NCBI GenBank assembly: GCA_015057955.1
Contig: SVDE01000006.1
Span: 1 to 46,240, forward strand
Origin: Lachnospiraceae bacterium
GTDB taxonomy: Bacteria > Bacillota > Clostridia > Lachnospirales > Lachnospiraceae
DNA: 46,240 nucleotides
Reading direction: 5' to 3'
Shown here: piece by piece, positions 1 through 8,835 of the stretch
How positions within the stretch are numbered: the stretch's first letter is position 1
Layout: the number at the start of each line of letters is the position of its first letter
Program-made: the position numbers and the translations under genes
The notes under the pieces: generated by a model
Databases searched by the model: none
The model's input: only the letters and a program-made list of their open reading frames with translations
What the model was told of the DNA's origin: nothing

Positions 1-77
1 TTCTAACAGCTTAAGCAATAAGATGGATAAGATCCTTACTGGATGTAAGGTATCTCAACCAAAATATATTGTAGTAG

Positions 78-344
78 GAGGGGGAAACTCCTGAAGACGC
101 TCTTGCTCGTGAGATAAAAGAAGAATTGGATACAGAAATCGAAGTCGGTGATTATATTATGACCGTCGAGTATGACTATCCGGAATTTCATCTTTCTATG
201 GATTGCTTTTGGTGCAGCATAATAAGTGGGAAACTTACATTATTAGAGCACGAAGCTGCCAAGTGGCTACCTTTGGATGATCTTAGGCAGGTGAAGTGGC
301 TGCCGGCAGATCTGGTGATAATTGAGAGAATTGAGAAAGAATAA
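78..344 (+). pseudogene. 5'-truncated NUDIX (MutT-type) hydrolase remnant
   Basis: Frame reads (TAG)EGGETPEDALAREIKEELDTEIEVGDYIMTVEYDYPEFHLSMDCFWC...; Nudix-box half and C-terminus present, but an in-frame TAG at 75-77 and no N-terminal half upstream. Confidence 0.6.
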
Positions 345-349
345 AGGAC

Positions 350-670
350 ATGAAACCCGAAACCATATCCCGCATTAGAAATTTTACTATCGACCGTGAC
401 TGGGACCAGTTCCATAGTCCTGCAAATCTTGCAAAATCCATATCCATAGAGGCAAACGAACTCCTGGAATGCTTCCAGTGGAGCGATACAGACTATGACC
501 TCGAGCATGTTAAAGAAGAACTTGCTGATGTAATAGTATATTGCCAAGACATGCTGGATAAGCTGGGTTTGGATGTCGACGAAATCGTAAATGCCAAGAT
601 GGCGAAGAACGAAGCAAAGTATCCGGTAGAGAAGGCATTTGGCAGCGCTGCAAAGTATGACCAGCTGTGA
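350..670 (+). CDS. MazG-like nucleotide pyrophosphohydrolase
   Basis: EANELLECFQW...VKEELADVIVYCQDMLDKLGLD pattern typical of MazG-like/RS21-C6 proteins. Confidence 0.85.
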   Translation: MKPETISRIRNFTIDRDWDQFHSPANLAKSISIEANELLECFQWSDTDYDLEHVKEELADVIVYCQDMLDKLGLDVDEIVNAKMAKNEAKYPVEKAFGSAAKYDQL

Positions 671-687
671 AATAAAGGGTAAAAATT

Positions 688-999
688 ATGTCATCAACCA
701 AAGAATATCTTAACTTCATCCTGGAACAGCTATCGGAATTGGACGATATATCGTACAAGGCCATGATGGGGGAATTCATCATTTACTATAAGGGGAAGAT
801 CGTTGGCGGGATCTATGACGACAGATTCCTGGTCAAGCCTGTGAAGGCTGCAAGGGACTTTATGCCGGAGGCTGAATTGGAACTGCCGTATGAAGGCGCC
901 AAGGAAATGCTTCTGGTGGACAATGTTGATAATAAAGAATATCTGCGGGATCTGCTGGATGCGATGTTTGATGAACTTCCGGCTCCGAAGAAGAAATAG
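688..999 (+). CDS. TfoX/Sxy N-terminal domain protein
   Basis: ISYKAMMGEFIIYYKGKIVGGIYDDRFLVKPV motif of TfoX-N. Confidence 0.8.
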   Translation: MSSTKEYLNFILEQLSELDDISYKAMMGEFIIYYKGKIVGGIYDDRFLVKPVKAARDFMPEAELELPYEGAKEMLLVDNVDNKEYLRDLLDAMFDELPAPKKK

Positions 1000-1023
1000 G
1001 CTATATGAGACTGGAGAACCAAG

Positions 1024-1476
1024 ATGGTCAGAGAAGCCGGCAAAACCGATCTTAGTATTGTAAGAGAGATCACTCAAACAACCATAAGATCCATATATCC
1101 GAGATACTATCCGGCGGGTGCGGTAGAGTTCTTTTCAAAGTATCATTCGGATGAGAATATCATGGCAGATCTCCTTGCCGGCAAGGTCTATATTTTATAT
1201 GCTGATGAAGTACCGGTTGGCACTGTAACCATTTCGGAAAACCATATCAACAGGCTGTTTGTCCTGCCTGAACATCAGCATAAAGGCTATGGAAAGGTAC
1301 TTTTGGATCTAGCAGAGAAGAAGGTATTTGAAAACTACGATCATGCCGAGATCGATGCTTCATTTCCCGCAAAGAAGATGTATATTAAGCGCGGATACAA
1401 AGAGATAGAGTATGGCATCATAACAACGGATAACGGGGATCATCTCTGTTTTGATATCATGAGATTGGAAAGATAA
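1024..1476 (+). CDS. GNAT family N-acetyltransferase
   Basis: INRLFVLPEHQHKGYGKVLLDLAEKKV acetyl-CoA binding motif. Confidence 0.85.
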   Translation: MVREAGKTDLSIVREITQTTIRSIYPRYYPAGAVEFFSKYHSDENIMADLLAGKVYILYADEVPVGTVTISENHINRLFVLPEHQHKGYGKVLLDLAEKKVFENYDHAEIDASFPAKKMYIKRGYKEIEYGIITTDNGDHLCFDIMRLER

Positions 1477-2661
1477 ATGATCACCAAAGAGCAGGCCAGA
1501 CAATTCATCCTTGCCAAGCAGGGACTCATAGGGGATTACCGCTTCGTAGGACAGCAGGGGGCATATGATTATGTCCGCCAGGCAGGGTGCATACAGTTTG
1601 ATCCGATAGATGTGTGCGGGAATAATCCTGCGCTGACTTTGCAGTCCAGGGTAAAAGGCTTCAGGAAGCAGATGCTTCAGGACCTTTTATACAAAGACCG
1701 CAAACTGGTTGATTATGCAGATAAAGAATTGGCCATCTGGCCTACAGAAGACTGGCCTTATTTCTCATTTTACAGGGAGCGGAGCCGCAAGCTTGGAGAA
1801 ACATTTGACGGGCTGGAAGAGTTGAAGGAGCAGGCGATCGCTTATATCGATGAGAATGGTCCGGTCAACAGCGATACACTTCCCCTTGAAGGTCGGATCT
1901 TCTGGCATTCATCCATGCATTGGAGCGGTAACTGGCATGGACAGTCGCCGGCGGCAAGGTCTGTATTAGAGCAGCTGTACACTGACGGAGAACTGATCAT
2001 CCACCATAAAAAAGGAAGCCGCAAGTTCTATGATCTTGCAGCGAAGCATTTGCCTGAGCATGTGCTTAGTGCAGAGAATCCATGTAAAGATGAGACCGAG
2101 CTCTTGTGCTGGCGTGTGCTCAGAAGGATTGGGGCAGTTGGGCTCCTGTGGGATAAGAACACCACAGCATTTCTCGGGATCAACATAAATGCTGAAAAGC
2201 GAAAGAGCATCCTTGCCAAACTGACGGATGAGGGAAAGATCTGCCCTGTCACAGTGGAAGGAATAAAGACGCCTTTCTATTATCTGGCAGAAGACGATGC
2301 CCTGATGAAGGAGGTCGTGAGCGGCCAGGCGGATCTGAAGCCGCGCATGTCTTTTATTGCCCCGCTGGATCCGCTTATGTGGGATAAAGCACTGATCGCA
2401 TCATTATGGGACTTCACATATGCTTGGGAGATATATGTCCCTGCAGCTAAGCGCAAGTATGGTTATTACACCCTTCCGATCCTATATGGTGACCGGTTTG
2501 TCGGCAGGATCGAGCCCGTGCCGGACCGCAAAGAAGGCGTCCTTCGTGTGAAGGGCCTCTGGTGGGAACCGAAAGTCCGACAGACAAAGAAGCTGAATAC
2601 TGCTTTGGAGCGGACCCTTCGGGAATTTGGCAAGTTTAACGACTGCACTCCTATGAAATAA
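1477..2661 (+). CDS. Winged-helix DNA glycosylase-like protein, YcaQ/AlkZ family
   Basis: IQFDPIDVCGNNPALTLQSRVKGF and PLDPLMWDKALIASLWDFTYAWEIYVPAAKRKYGYYTLPILYGDRFVGRIEP motifs of YcaQ-type proteins. Confidence 0.88.
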   Translation: MITKEQARQFILAKQGLIGDYRFVGQQGAYDYVRQAGCIQFDPIDVCGNNPALTLQSRVKGFRKQMLQDLLYKDRKLVDYADKELAIWPTEDWPYFSFYRERSRKLGETFDGLEELKEQAIAYIDENGPVNSDTLPLEGRIFWHSSMHWSGNWHGQSPAARSVLEQLYTDGELIIHHKKGSRKFYDLAAKHLPEHVLSAENPCKDETELLCWRVLRRIGAVGLLWDKNTTAFLGININAEKRKSILAKLTDEGKICPVTVEGIKTPFYYLAEDDALMKEVVSGQADLKPRMSFIAPLDPLMWDKALIASLWDFTYAWEIYVPAAKRKYGYYTLPILYGDRFVGRIEPVPDRKEGVLRVKGLWWEPKVRQTKKLNTALERTLREFGKFNDCTPMK

Positions 2662-2663
2662 CA

Positions 2664-3284
2664 ATGATAAACATAAAAGACATCGAAGCACAGGCTGCAT
2701 TCTGGGATGCCAAAGCAAAGCCTTGCTCAGCTTATGAAAGAAGAAGTGAATATGCAGATGAATTCCTGCGCCGCAGCGGATTACAGCCCGGAGAAACCGT
2801 GTTTGATATGGGCTGTGGTTCCGGAACGCTGTGCCTGCCGCTTGCGGACGATGGTCACAAAGTCTTCTGCGCAGATCTGTCAGAGAAAATGCTGCAGTCG
2901 GTCAGGGATGTGATCGAAGAAGAGGGCATTAGCCTGCTCTCGCTTAAGAAACTTTCCTGGCAGGAGGACTGGGATCAGTATGATCTCCCGGTATGCGACC
3001 TGGCCTTTGCCAGCAGAAGTATGTTCGGGGTTGATCCGGCCAATTGTGCGGCAAAGCTTTCCGGCAGAGCTAAAAGAAGAGTATGCATAAGTCTGCCGGT
3101 CAATTCAGACAAGTTCACTGATCCGGGGTCACCATATGATCTGAGTGGCAGAAACCTTAATGCGTTTGCGAAGCAGTGTATTGATGCTGTCCGGAAGCTC
3201 GGGTTTACACCTGTGCTTGAATACATGGATCATGGAATGAAAGACGGCATCCCCACCTGGGCGTTTATCAGGTGGGATGTATAA
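2664..3284 (+). CDS. Class I SAM-dependent methyltransferase
   Basis: ETVFDMGCGSGTLCLPLADDGHKVFCADLSEKML motif I. Confidence 0.85.
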   Translation: MINIKDIEAQAAFWDAKAKPCSAYERRSEYADEFLRRSGLQPGETVFDMGCGSGTLCLPLADDGHKVFCADLSEKMLQSVRDVIEEEGISLLSLKKLSWQEDWDQYDLPVCDLAFASRSMFGVDPANCAAKLSGRAKRRVCISLPVNSDKFTDPGSPYDLSGRNLNAFAKQCIDAVRKLGFTPVLEYMDHGMKDGIPTWAFIRWDV

Positions 3285-3850
3285 TGGCAGGGACATTTGA
3301 AAGGTATAAACAGAGCATGGGCGTGTTATATTTCGTAAGACACGGACAGACCGTGTGGAATGTTGCAAATAAGATATGCGGGGCAACTGACATTGCGCTG
3401 ACCGAGCTTGGTCATCAGCAGGCCATTGAAACAGGACATAAGATCCTCGAAGAAGGCATTCAGGCTGATGAGATTCTGTACTCGCCGCTGATAAGGGCGG
3501 CTGATACAGCCAGACACATTTCAGAGATCACCGGCATACCTGCCAGAGAGGAGCCTCGCCTAAAGGAACAGCACTTTGGCAAATGGGAGGGTACCCCACG
3601 TGACGGAAAGGATTTCGAGAAAGCCAAGGCCTGCTTTGTGACTGATTGGGATGGCGGCGAATCCATGATGCGTGTAGGGCAGAGGATGTATAATCTTCTG
3701 GATGAGATCACACAGAGTGACAAGACTTACATCCTGGTTGCCCATAACGGCATCGCCAGGATGGTCCAGTCCTACTTTTACAACATGACAAATGAATCAT
3801 TTGCAAGATTCGGTGTCCCTAACTGTGAAATATTGAGATACGAATTTTGA
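3272..3850 (+). CDS. Histidine phosphatase family protein (phosphoglycerate mutase-like)
   Basis: YFVRHGQTVWN RHG motif plus LVAHNGIARM; exact start uncertain (3284 or 3317 also possible). Confidence 0.88.
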   Translation: MGCIMAGTFERYKQSMGVLYFVRHGQTVWNVANKICGATDIALTELGHQQAIETGHKILEEGIQADEILYSPLIRAADTARHISEITGIPAREEPRLKEQHFGKWEGTPRDGKDFEKAKACFVTDWDGGESMMRVGQRMYNLLDEITQSDKTYILVAHNGIARMVQSYFYNMTNESFARFGVPNCEILRYEF

Positions 3851-3883
3851 ATGTAGTGGTGGCATTTGTATAGAGAGTGACAT

Positions 3884-4261
3884 ATGACACGAGGAACTAA
3901 AGTAAGATCGATCCTTGCGCTTGTATTTGGCATCATCGCCCTGAACGGCGCTGTTACGGGTATATTTGAGGCTCTTCTTCTGGGAAGTGTCCTGGTTCCC
4001 TATAGTTCACTGTATGAAAGCGGCGGCAGTCTCATTTTTTATGGCGTTGCGAATTTCGCGCATGTGATCTCATATGTTGCATTTGTGGTCATATCATTTG
4101 CATGTGCGGCTGAGGCTATCGGGTTTGGCATCCCTTCGCTCATCCTTAGTTTTTGGGCTGCTCCGGGAAGTAAGATGAAGTTATTTTCAAGGATATTTTC
4201 CATCGCAGGTATGGCCGGCGGAGCGACAGTGCTCCTTTTGATCATTATTTTCCTGCTGTGA
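3884..4261 (+). CDS. Hypothetical membrane protein
   Basis: Several hydrophobic segments; family not recognised. Confidence 0.6.
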   Translation: MTRGTKVRSILALVFGIIALNGAVTGIFEALLLGSVLVPYSSLYESGGSLIFYGVANFAHVISYVAFVVISFACAAEAIGFGIPSLILSFWAAPGSKMKLFSRIFSIAGMAGGATVLLLIIIFLL

Positions 4262-4283
4262 TGATTAAAAACTGCAGGATGAC

Positions 4284-4428
4284 TTTCCCAAATCTCCGGA
4301 CTTTCTCGCGAAAATGACATCTTACTCATGAGATTGGGGAAAGAAACCATAAGATATGCGGCAATAGTTTCCCCAATCTCCGCAATCACAGCGGAAAATC
4401 ATCATTACTCCCGGAGATTTGGGAAACT
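4284..4428. repeat. Tandem pair of r-33-f inverted-repeat elements (locus L1)
   Basis: TTTCCCAAATCTC-33nt-GAGATTGGGGAAA (4284-4342) and GTTTCCCCAATCTC-33nt-GAGATTTGGGAAAC (4367-4427); both AATCTC...GAGATT gaps count to exactly 33 nt. Confidence 0.9.
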
Positions 4429-4482
4429 GCCTGAACTATATTGTTCATGGCGTTCGCCGGCGCATGATGTTTGGAGGATTAA

Positions 4483-4920
4483 ATGGATTACAGGATCATG
4501 AATGGCATCTGTTATGCCAGAATAGATAAAGGTGAAGAGATAATTGAAAGCCTGCTCGACATTTGCCGCGCGCAGGGCATTAAGTCGGCTGTATTTACCG
4601 GCATAGGCGGATGCAGCCGGGCGGAGCTTCAGACATTTATTCCGGAAGAAGGTACATTTGAGACCGAAACGCTGCAGGGCATGCTGGAGCTGATAAACAT
4701 TACCGGCAATATAGTCTCGGATGATGACGATCAGCTGTTCCATCATACGCATGCTGTGTTCTCATACAAACAGGGAGCGGAGCACAAGATGGCAGCCGGG
4801 CATATCAAGTCCGTTGAAGTTCTTTATACGGCGGAGATAGAACTAAGGCCTGTAACCGGCGGAGTGATCCGCAGAAAGTATGATCCTGAGACGGGCACAG
4901 GTTTCTGGAATTTTGATTAA
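4483..4920 (+). CDS. PPC/DUF296 domain DNA-binding protein
   Basis: GIKSAVFTGIGGCSRAEL...ELINITGNI pattern of PCC/PPC (DUF296) domains. Confidence 0.8.
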   Translation: MDYRIMNGICYARIDKGEEIIESLLDICRAQGIKSAVFTGIGGCSRAELQTFIPEEGTFETETLQGMLELINITGNIVSDDDDQLFHHTHAVFSYKQGAEHKMAAGHIKSVEVLYTAEIELRPVTGGVIRRKYDPETGTGFWNFD

Positions 4921-4943
4921 TAAAACTCACGGAGGTGTATATT

Positions 4944-5411
4944 ATGAGCAAAGTATTAGTAGCATATTTCAGTGCAAGCAATGTAACAGCGAAGGCAGCA
5001 GCCAAGGTTGCCGAGATCGCAGGGGCTGATCTGTTCGAAATCAAGCCGGCTGTACCTTATACCAAGGCGGACCTCAACTGGATGGACAAGAAATCCAGGT
5101 CAAGCGTTGAGATGAATGACAAGAGCTCCAGACCGGAAGTGGCAGAAAAACTGGAGAACATGGCTGACTATGATGTGATCCTTCTGGGATTCCCAATCTG
5201 GTGGTATGTTGCGCCTACAATCATCAATACATTTCTTGAGCAGTATGACTTCAGCAACAAGAAGATCGTTCTGTTCGCAACCTCAGGCGGCAGCGGATTC
5301 GGCAAGGCTGTTGAAGGCCTGAAGGTAAGCGTTGATCCTTCATGCACAATTACCGAGGGCGCGATCCTGAACAGAGGCATTTCCGAGGATGTAGTGAAGG
5401 GCTGGATTTAA
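4944..5411 (+). CDS. Flavodoxin
   Basis: MSKVLVAYFSASNVTAKAA...DVILLGFPIWWYVAPTIINTFLEQYDF; start at 4944 preferred because GGAGG lies upstream. Confidence 0.9.
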   Translation: MSKVLVAYFSASNVTAKAAAKVAEIAGADLFEIKPAVPYTKADLNWMDKKSRSSVEMNDKSSRPEVAEKLENMADYDVILLGFPIWWYVAPTIINTFLEQYDFSNKKIVLFATSGGSGFGKAVEGLKVSVDPSCTITEGAILNRGISEDVVKGWI

Positions 5412-5440
5412 CATAGCTGCCCGTTAAAGGGACATTCATA

Positions 5441-5530
5441 CGAAAAAGTTGAAAAAATTCAAAGTAAAAGTGCGAAAAAGTTGAAAAAATTCAAATAATT
5501 TGCATTTTCGCTTTGAATTTTTTATAATGG
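5441..5530 (+). promoter_or_regulatory. AT-rich direct repeats and sigmaA-like promoter upstream of the DUF4143 ATPase
   Basis: CGAAAAAGTTGAAAAAATTCAAA twice (5441-5463, 5473-5495; 32 bp start to start), a partial inverted copy (5505-5523), and TTGCAT (5500-5505)-17 bp-TATAAT (5523-5528). Confidence 0.7.
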
Positions 5531-5543
5531 CTTCGAAAGCATC

Positions 5544-6869
5544 ATGTTGAACAGCAAAGTGGTGAGTGAAAAAATGTATAGAAAATTCATTGAAACCCTG
5601 AGACGGTGGGAAGCAAATAATACAAAAGAGCCGCTCCTGATTACCGGTGCAAGGCAGGTGGGGAAGACCTGGCTGATAAAGGAATTCTGTTCAAAAGAAT
5701 ACGACGATCATCTGTATCTGAACTTTGAAAGCGAGCCTCAGCTGGCAAGCATATTTGAGTCAAGTCTGGATCCAAAGGAAATAATCCGCAGGCTTGGAGT
5801 ATTTGCAGGGCGTCCGGTCAGTTCACAGACAGCATTGATATTTGATGAGATACAGAAATGTGAAAAGGCGGTTACTTCACTGAAGTATTTTTGCGAAGCT
5901 GAGGAAAACTACAGAGTGATCGGCGCGGGGAGTCTGTTGGGAGTCAAGATCAACCGATTCGAGTCGTCATTTCCGGTTGGCAAGGTTAAAGTGGTAAATC
6001 TTCCTCCAATGGATTTTGAGGAATTCCTGCTGGCGTCCGGAGAGGGGCTGCTTGCTGAAGAGATAAGAAATTCATATAACAAGATGCAAAAATTGCCCGA
6101 ATTATTGCATGAAAAGACAATTCGTCTGTACCATGATTATCTGTATGTGGGTGGAATGCCCAGATGTATTAATGACTATGTTCAGAATGGATGCGATATT
6201 TCATATTTCGATCGTGAACTGCAGGGAAACATTATCCTGGCTTATACTGCTGATATGAGCAAGTATACCTCCGGAGCGGCTGAAAGCGTCAAGATCAGGG
6301 AAATATATGATTCAGTTCCTCGTCAGCTTGCCAGAGAAAATCCTAAATTCAAATATAAGGACATACGGGGAAATGCAAATAAAAGAGATTTCCATCTGCC
6401 TCTGGACTGGCTCGTTTCTTCCGGAATTGTAATAAAAGTTGTAAAGGCGGAGCTGCCGCAAAATCCCCTGAAAGCATATGAAAATGAAAGCATATTTAAA
6501 GTCTATATGTCAGATGTGGGATTGCTTTCATTTGCAAGCGGAGTGAATTATAAGAGCTTTATTTCAGCAGAGGATAATATTTTCAAGGGCGCCATTACTG
6601 AAAACTATGTGATACAGTCCCTGGCTTCTCAGGGGCGAAGCCTGTTCTACTTCAAACCTGACGAGAGCATGGAGATAGATGTTTTACTGGAAGATGGAGA
6701 CAGCGTGATCCCTGTTGAGATCAAGTCCGGCAGACATAAACGGTCAACCAGTTTGAAAAACTATAATAACAAATTTGTTCCTCAAAAAATGATAAGGATC
6801 TCCGAAAATAATTTTGGACAGGCAGATAATCTGATATCCATACCGCTATATGCGGTTTTCTGCATCTAA
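5544..6869 (+). CDS. AAA-type ATP-binding protein with C-terminal DUF4143
   Basis: PLLITGARQVGKTWLIKEF Walker A, ALIFDEIQK Walker B, DVLLEDGDSVIPVEIKSGRHKRSTSL C-terminal PD-(D/E)XK-like motif; start may be 5574. Confidence 0.9.
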   Translation: MLNSKVVSEKMYRKFIETLRRWEANNTKEPLLITGARQVGKTWLIKEFCSKEYDDHLYLNFESEPQLASIFESSLDPKEIIRRLGVFAGRPVSSQTALIFDEIQKCEKAVTSLKYFCEAEENYRVIGAGSLLGVKINRFESSFPVGKVKVVNLPPMDFEEFLLASGEGLLAEEIRNSYNKMQKLPELLHEKTIRLYHDYLYVGGMPRCINDYVQNGCDISYFDRELQGNIILAYTADMSKYTSGAAESVKIREIYDSVPRQLARENPKFKYKDIRGNANKRDFHLPLDWLVSSGIVIKVVKAELPQNPLKAYENESIFKVYMSDVGLLSFASGVNYKSFISAEDNIFKGAITENYVIQSLASQGRSLFYFKPDESMEIDVLLEDGDSVIPVEIKSGRHKRSTSLKNYNNKFVPQKMIRISENNFGQADNLISIPLYAVFCI

Positions 6870-6902
6870 AATGGCAAACATCGTTCAGCAACATCGAACG
6901 CT

Positions 6903-7652
6903 ATGAACTACAGAGAATACGGCAGTGAAAATAAAGAAGTGATAATGTTCCTGCACGGAGGAGGCCTGTCCTGGTGGAACTACCGGGAAGAGGCGGAAAT
7001 GCTGCAGGACAGATACCGTGTGGTCATACCCATCCTGGACGGGCACTCCGGAAGCGACAGGCATTTTACATCCATAGAGGACAACGCGGCAGAGATCATC
7101 GCCTTTATAGATGAGCATTTTGGCGGAAGCGTCCTCATGATCGGAGGCCTTTCCTTCGGCGCGCAGATATTGGTTGAGATCCTCTCAGAGCGGAAGGACA
7201 TCTGCCGTCATGCGCTGGTCGAAAGCGCGATGGTAGAACCGTCTCAGTTTACCAATTCAATGATAAAGTCCGCATTCGGCAGCAGCTTCTGGCTGATAAA
7301 ACAAAGGTGGTTTGCCAAGCTGCAGTTCAAGTCAATGCACATGAAACCGGAGCTTTTCGAGGATTATTACAGAGATACCTGCGCCGTTGAGAAGGAAGAC
7401 CTGATCGCATTGCTTCAGGCCAATACCGCATATGAACTGAAGGAGTCTTTCAAAGACAGCCAGGCAGACGTGCACATTTACATCGGCCAGAAAGAGAACA
7501 AAGGGATCAGGGCATCTGCCTTACAGATGCAGTCGGTCAAACCGGGTACTTCCCTGGACATCCTGCCCAGGCTCTATCACGGAGAGTTTTCCATAAACCA
7601 CGCGGATGATTATGTAAGGGAAGTAGAACTGATCCTGAACGGAGTTAAGTAA
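6903..7652 (+). CDS. Alpha/beta hydrolase
   Basis: MFLHGGGLSWWNY oxyanion region and IGGLSFGAQI nucleophile elbow. Confidence 0.85.
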   Translation: MNYREYGSENKEVIMFLHGGGLSWWNYREEAEMLQDRYRVVIPILDGHSGSDRHFTSIEDNAAEIIAFIDEHFGGSVLMIGGLSFGAQILVEILSERKDICRHALVESAMVEPSQFTNSMIKSAFGSSFWLIKQRWFAKLQFKSMHMKPELFEDYYRDTCAVEKEDLIALLQANTAYELKESFKDSQADVHIYIGQKENKGIRASALQMQSVKPGTSLDILPRLYHGEFSINHADDYVREVELILNGVK

Positions 7653-8677
7653 TGAGATTGGAAACAGAAAGATTAATACTGAGGCCCTGGGAAGACAGCG
7701 ACGCAGAGGACCTGTATATTTATGCGACTGATCCCGATGTGGGTCCGATCACCGGATGGCCCATGCATAAAAGCATCGATGAGAGCCGCGATGTGATAAA
7801 GAATGTCTTAAACGGTCCTGAGGCATATGCCATCTGCCTGAAAGAAGACGGCAGGGCTATCGGCGATATAGAACTGAAGCTGAACGGACACACGAACATG
7901 ACCGACCGCGATGACGAATGCGAGCTGGGGTTCTGGCTCGGAAAGCAATTCTGGGGCAGGGGCATCATGCCTGAAGCTTCGAACGAGCTGCTGCGTCGTG
8001 CATTTGAAGACCTGGGCATGCAGAAGGTATGGTGCGGCTACTATGACGGCAATAACAAGTCCAAGCGCGTCCAGGAAAAATGCGGATTCAAATATCAGTG
8101 CACTAATGAAAATGTGGATGTCCCGCTGATGCATGAGAAAAGGACTGAGCATATAAACTTCATTACAAAGGAGGACTGGATGTCCATTCACAGAAAAACG
8201 ATCTATCTTGCAGGAGGATGCTTCTGGGGAATGCAGAAGTACTTTGACCAGTTTGACGGAGTTGTCTCTACCGAAGTCGGCTACGCGAACGGGCCGGATG
8301 CGGCGCCGTCCTATGAAGACGTCTGTAACGACAGCGGTCACGCCGAAACCGTACGCATTGTCTACGATGGAGCGGTGACCGACCTGAAGGAACTCCTTCA
8401 CAAGTACTTCCTTGTCATCGATCCTTTATCTGTCAACAGGCAGGGACACGACACAGGGATCCAGTACAGGACAGGGATCTACTACACCGATGAGGCCCAG
8501 CTGCCTGATATCCGGGAAGTATACGGCGAGATAGAGGCGAAGGCCGGGCAGAAGCTGGCTGTCGTCGTGGAACCTTTAAAGAACTTCTTCTCTGCTGAGG
8601 AGTACCACCAGAAGTACCTGGACAAGAACCCGGGCGGGTATTGCCATATACCGAAAGAGATGTTTACTTTAAAGTGA
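7652..8677 (+). CDS. msrA: Fusion: GNAT N-acetyltransferase (N-term) + peptide methionine sulfoxide reductase MsrA (C-term)
   Basis: RimJ/RimL-like GNAT (GFWLGKQFWGRGIMPEA) followed in frame by YLAGGCFWGMQKYFDQFDGVVSTEVGYANG (MsrA GCFWG); internal in-frame ATG at 8180 with AAAGGAGG upstream. Confidence 0.92.
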   Translation: MRLETERLILRPWEDSDAEDLYIYATDPDVGPITGWPMHKSIDESRDVIKNVLNGPEAYAICLKEDGRAIGDIELKLNGHTNMTDRDDECELGFWLGKQFWGRGIMPEASNELLRRAFEDLGMQKVWCGYYDGNNKSKRVQEKCGFKYQCTNENVDVPLMHEKRTEHINFITKEDWMSIHRKTIYLAGGCFWGMQKYFDQFDGVVSTEVGYANGPDAAPSYEDVCNDSGHAETVRIVYDGAVTDLKELLHKYFLVIDPLSVNRQGHDTGIQYRTGIYYTDEAQLPDIREVYGEIEAKAGQKLAVVVEPLKNFFSAEEYHQKYLDKNPGGYCHIPKEMFTLK

Positions 8678-8692
8678 CATTAATTGTGTAGC

Positions 8693-8751
8693 CTTCCTAA
8701 ATCTCGGTGATAAAAGTCAAAAAACACGCAGTAGTGCGGAGATTTAGGAAG
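8693..8751. repeat. Single r-33-f inverted-repeat element (locus L2)
   Basis: CTTCCTAAATCTC (8693-8705)-33nt-GAGATTTAGGAAG (8739-8751), perfect 13-bp arms. Confidence 0.9.
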
Positions 8752-8835
8752 TTCAAGACTCTCACCACCCCCATCCAGCCTGTTTTTTGGAAAAAAATCG
8801 AAAAAACCGTGCGTTTGGGGAGGAAGGTAAAACAC

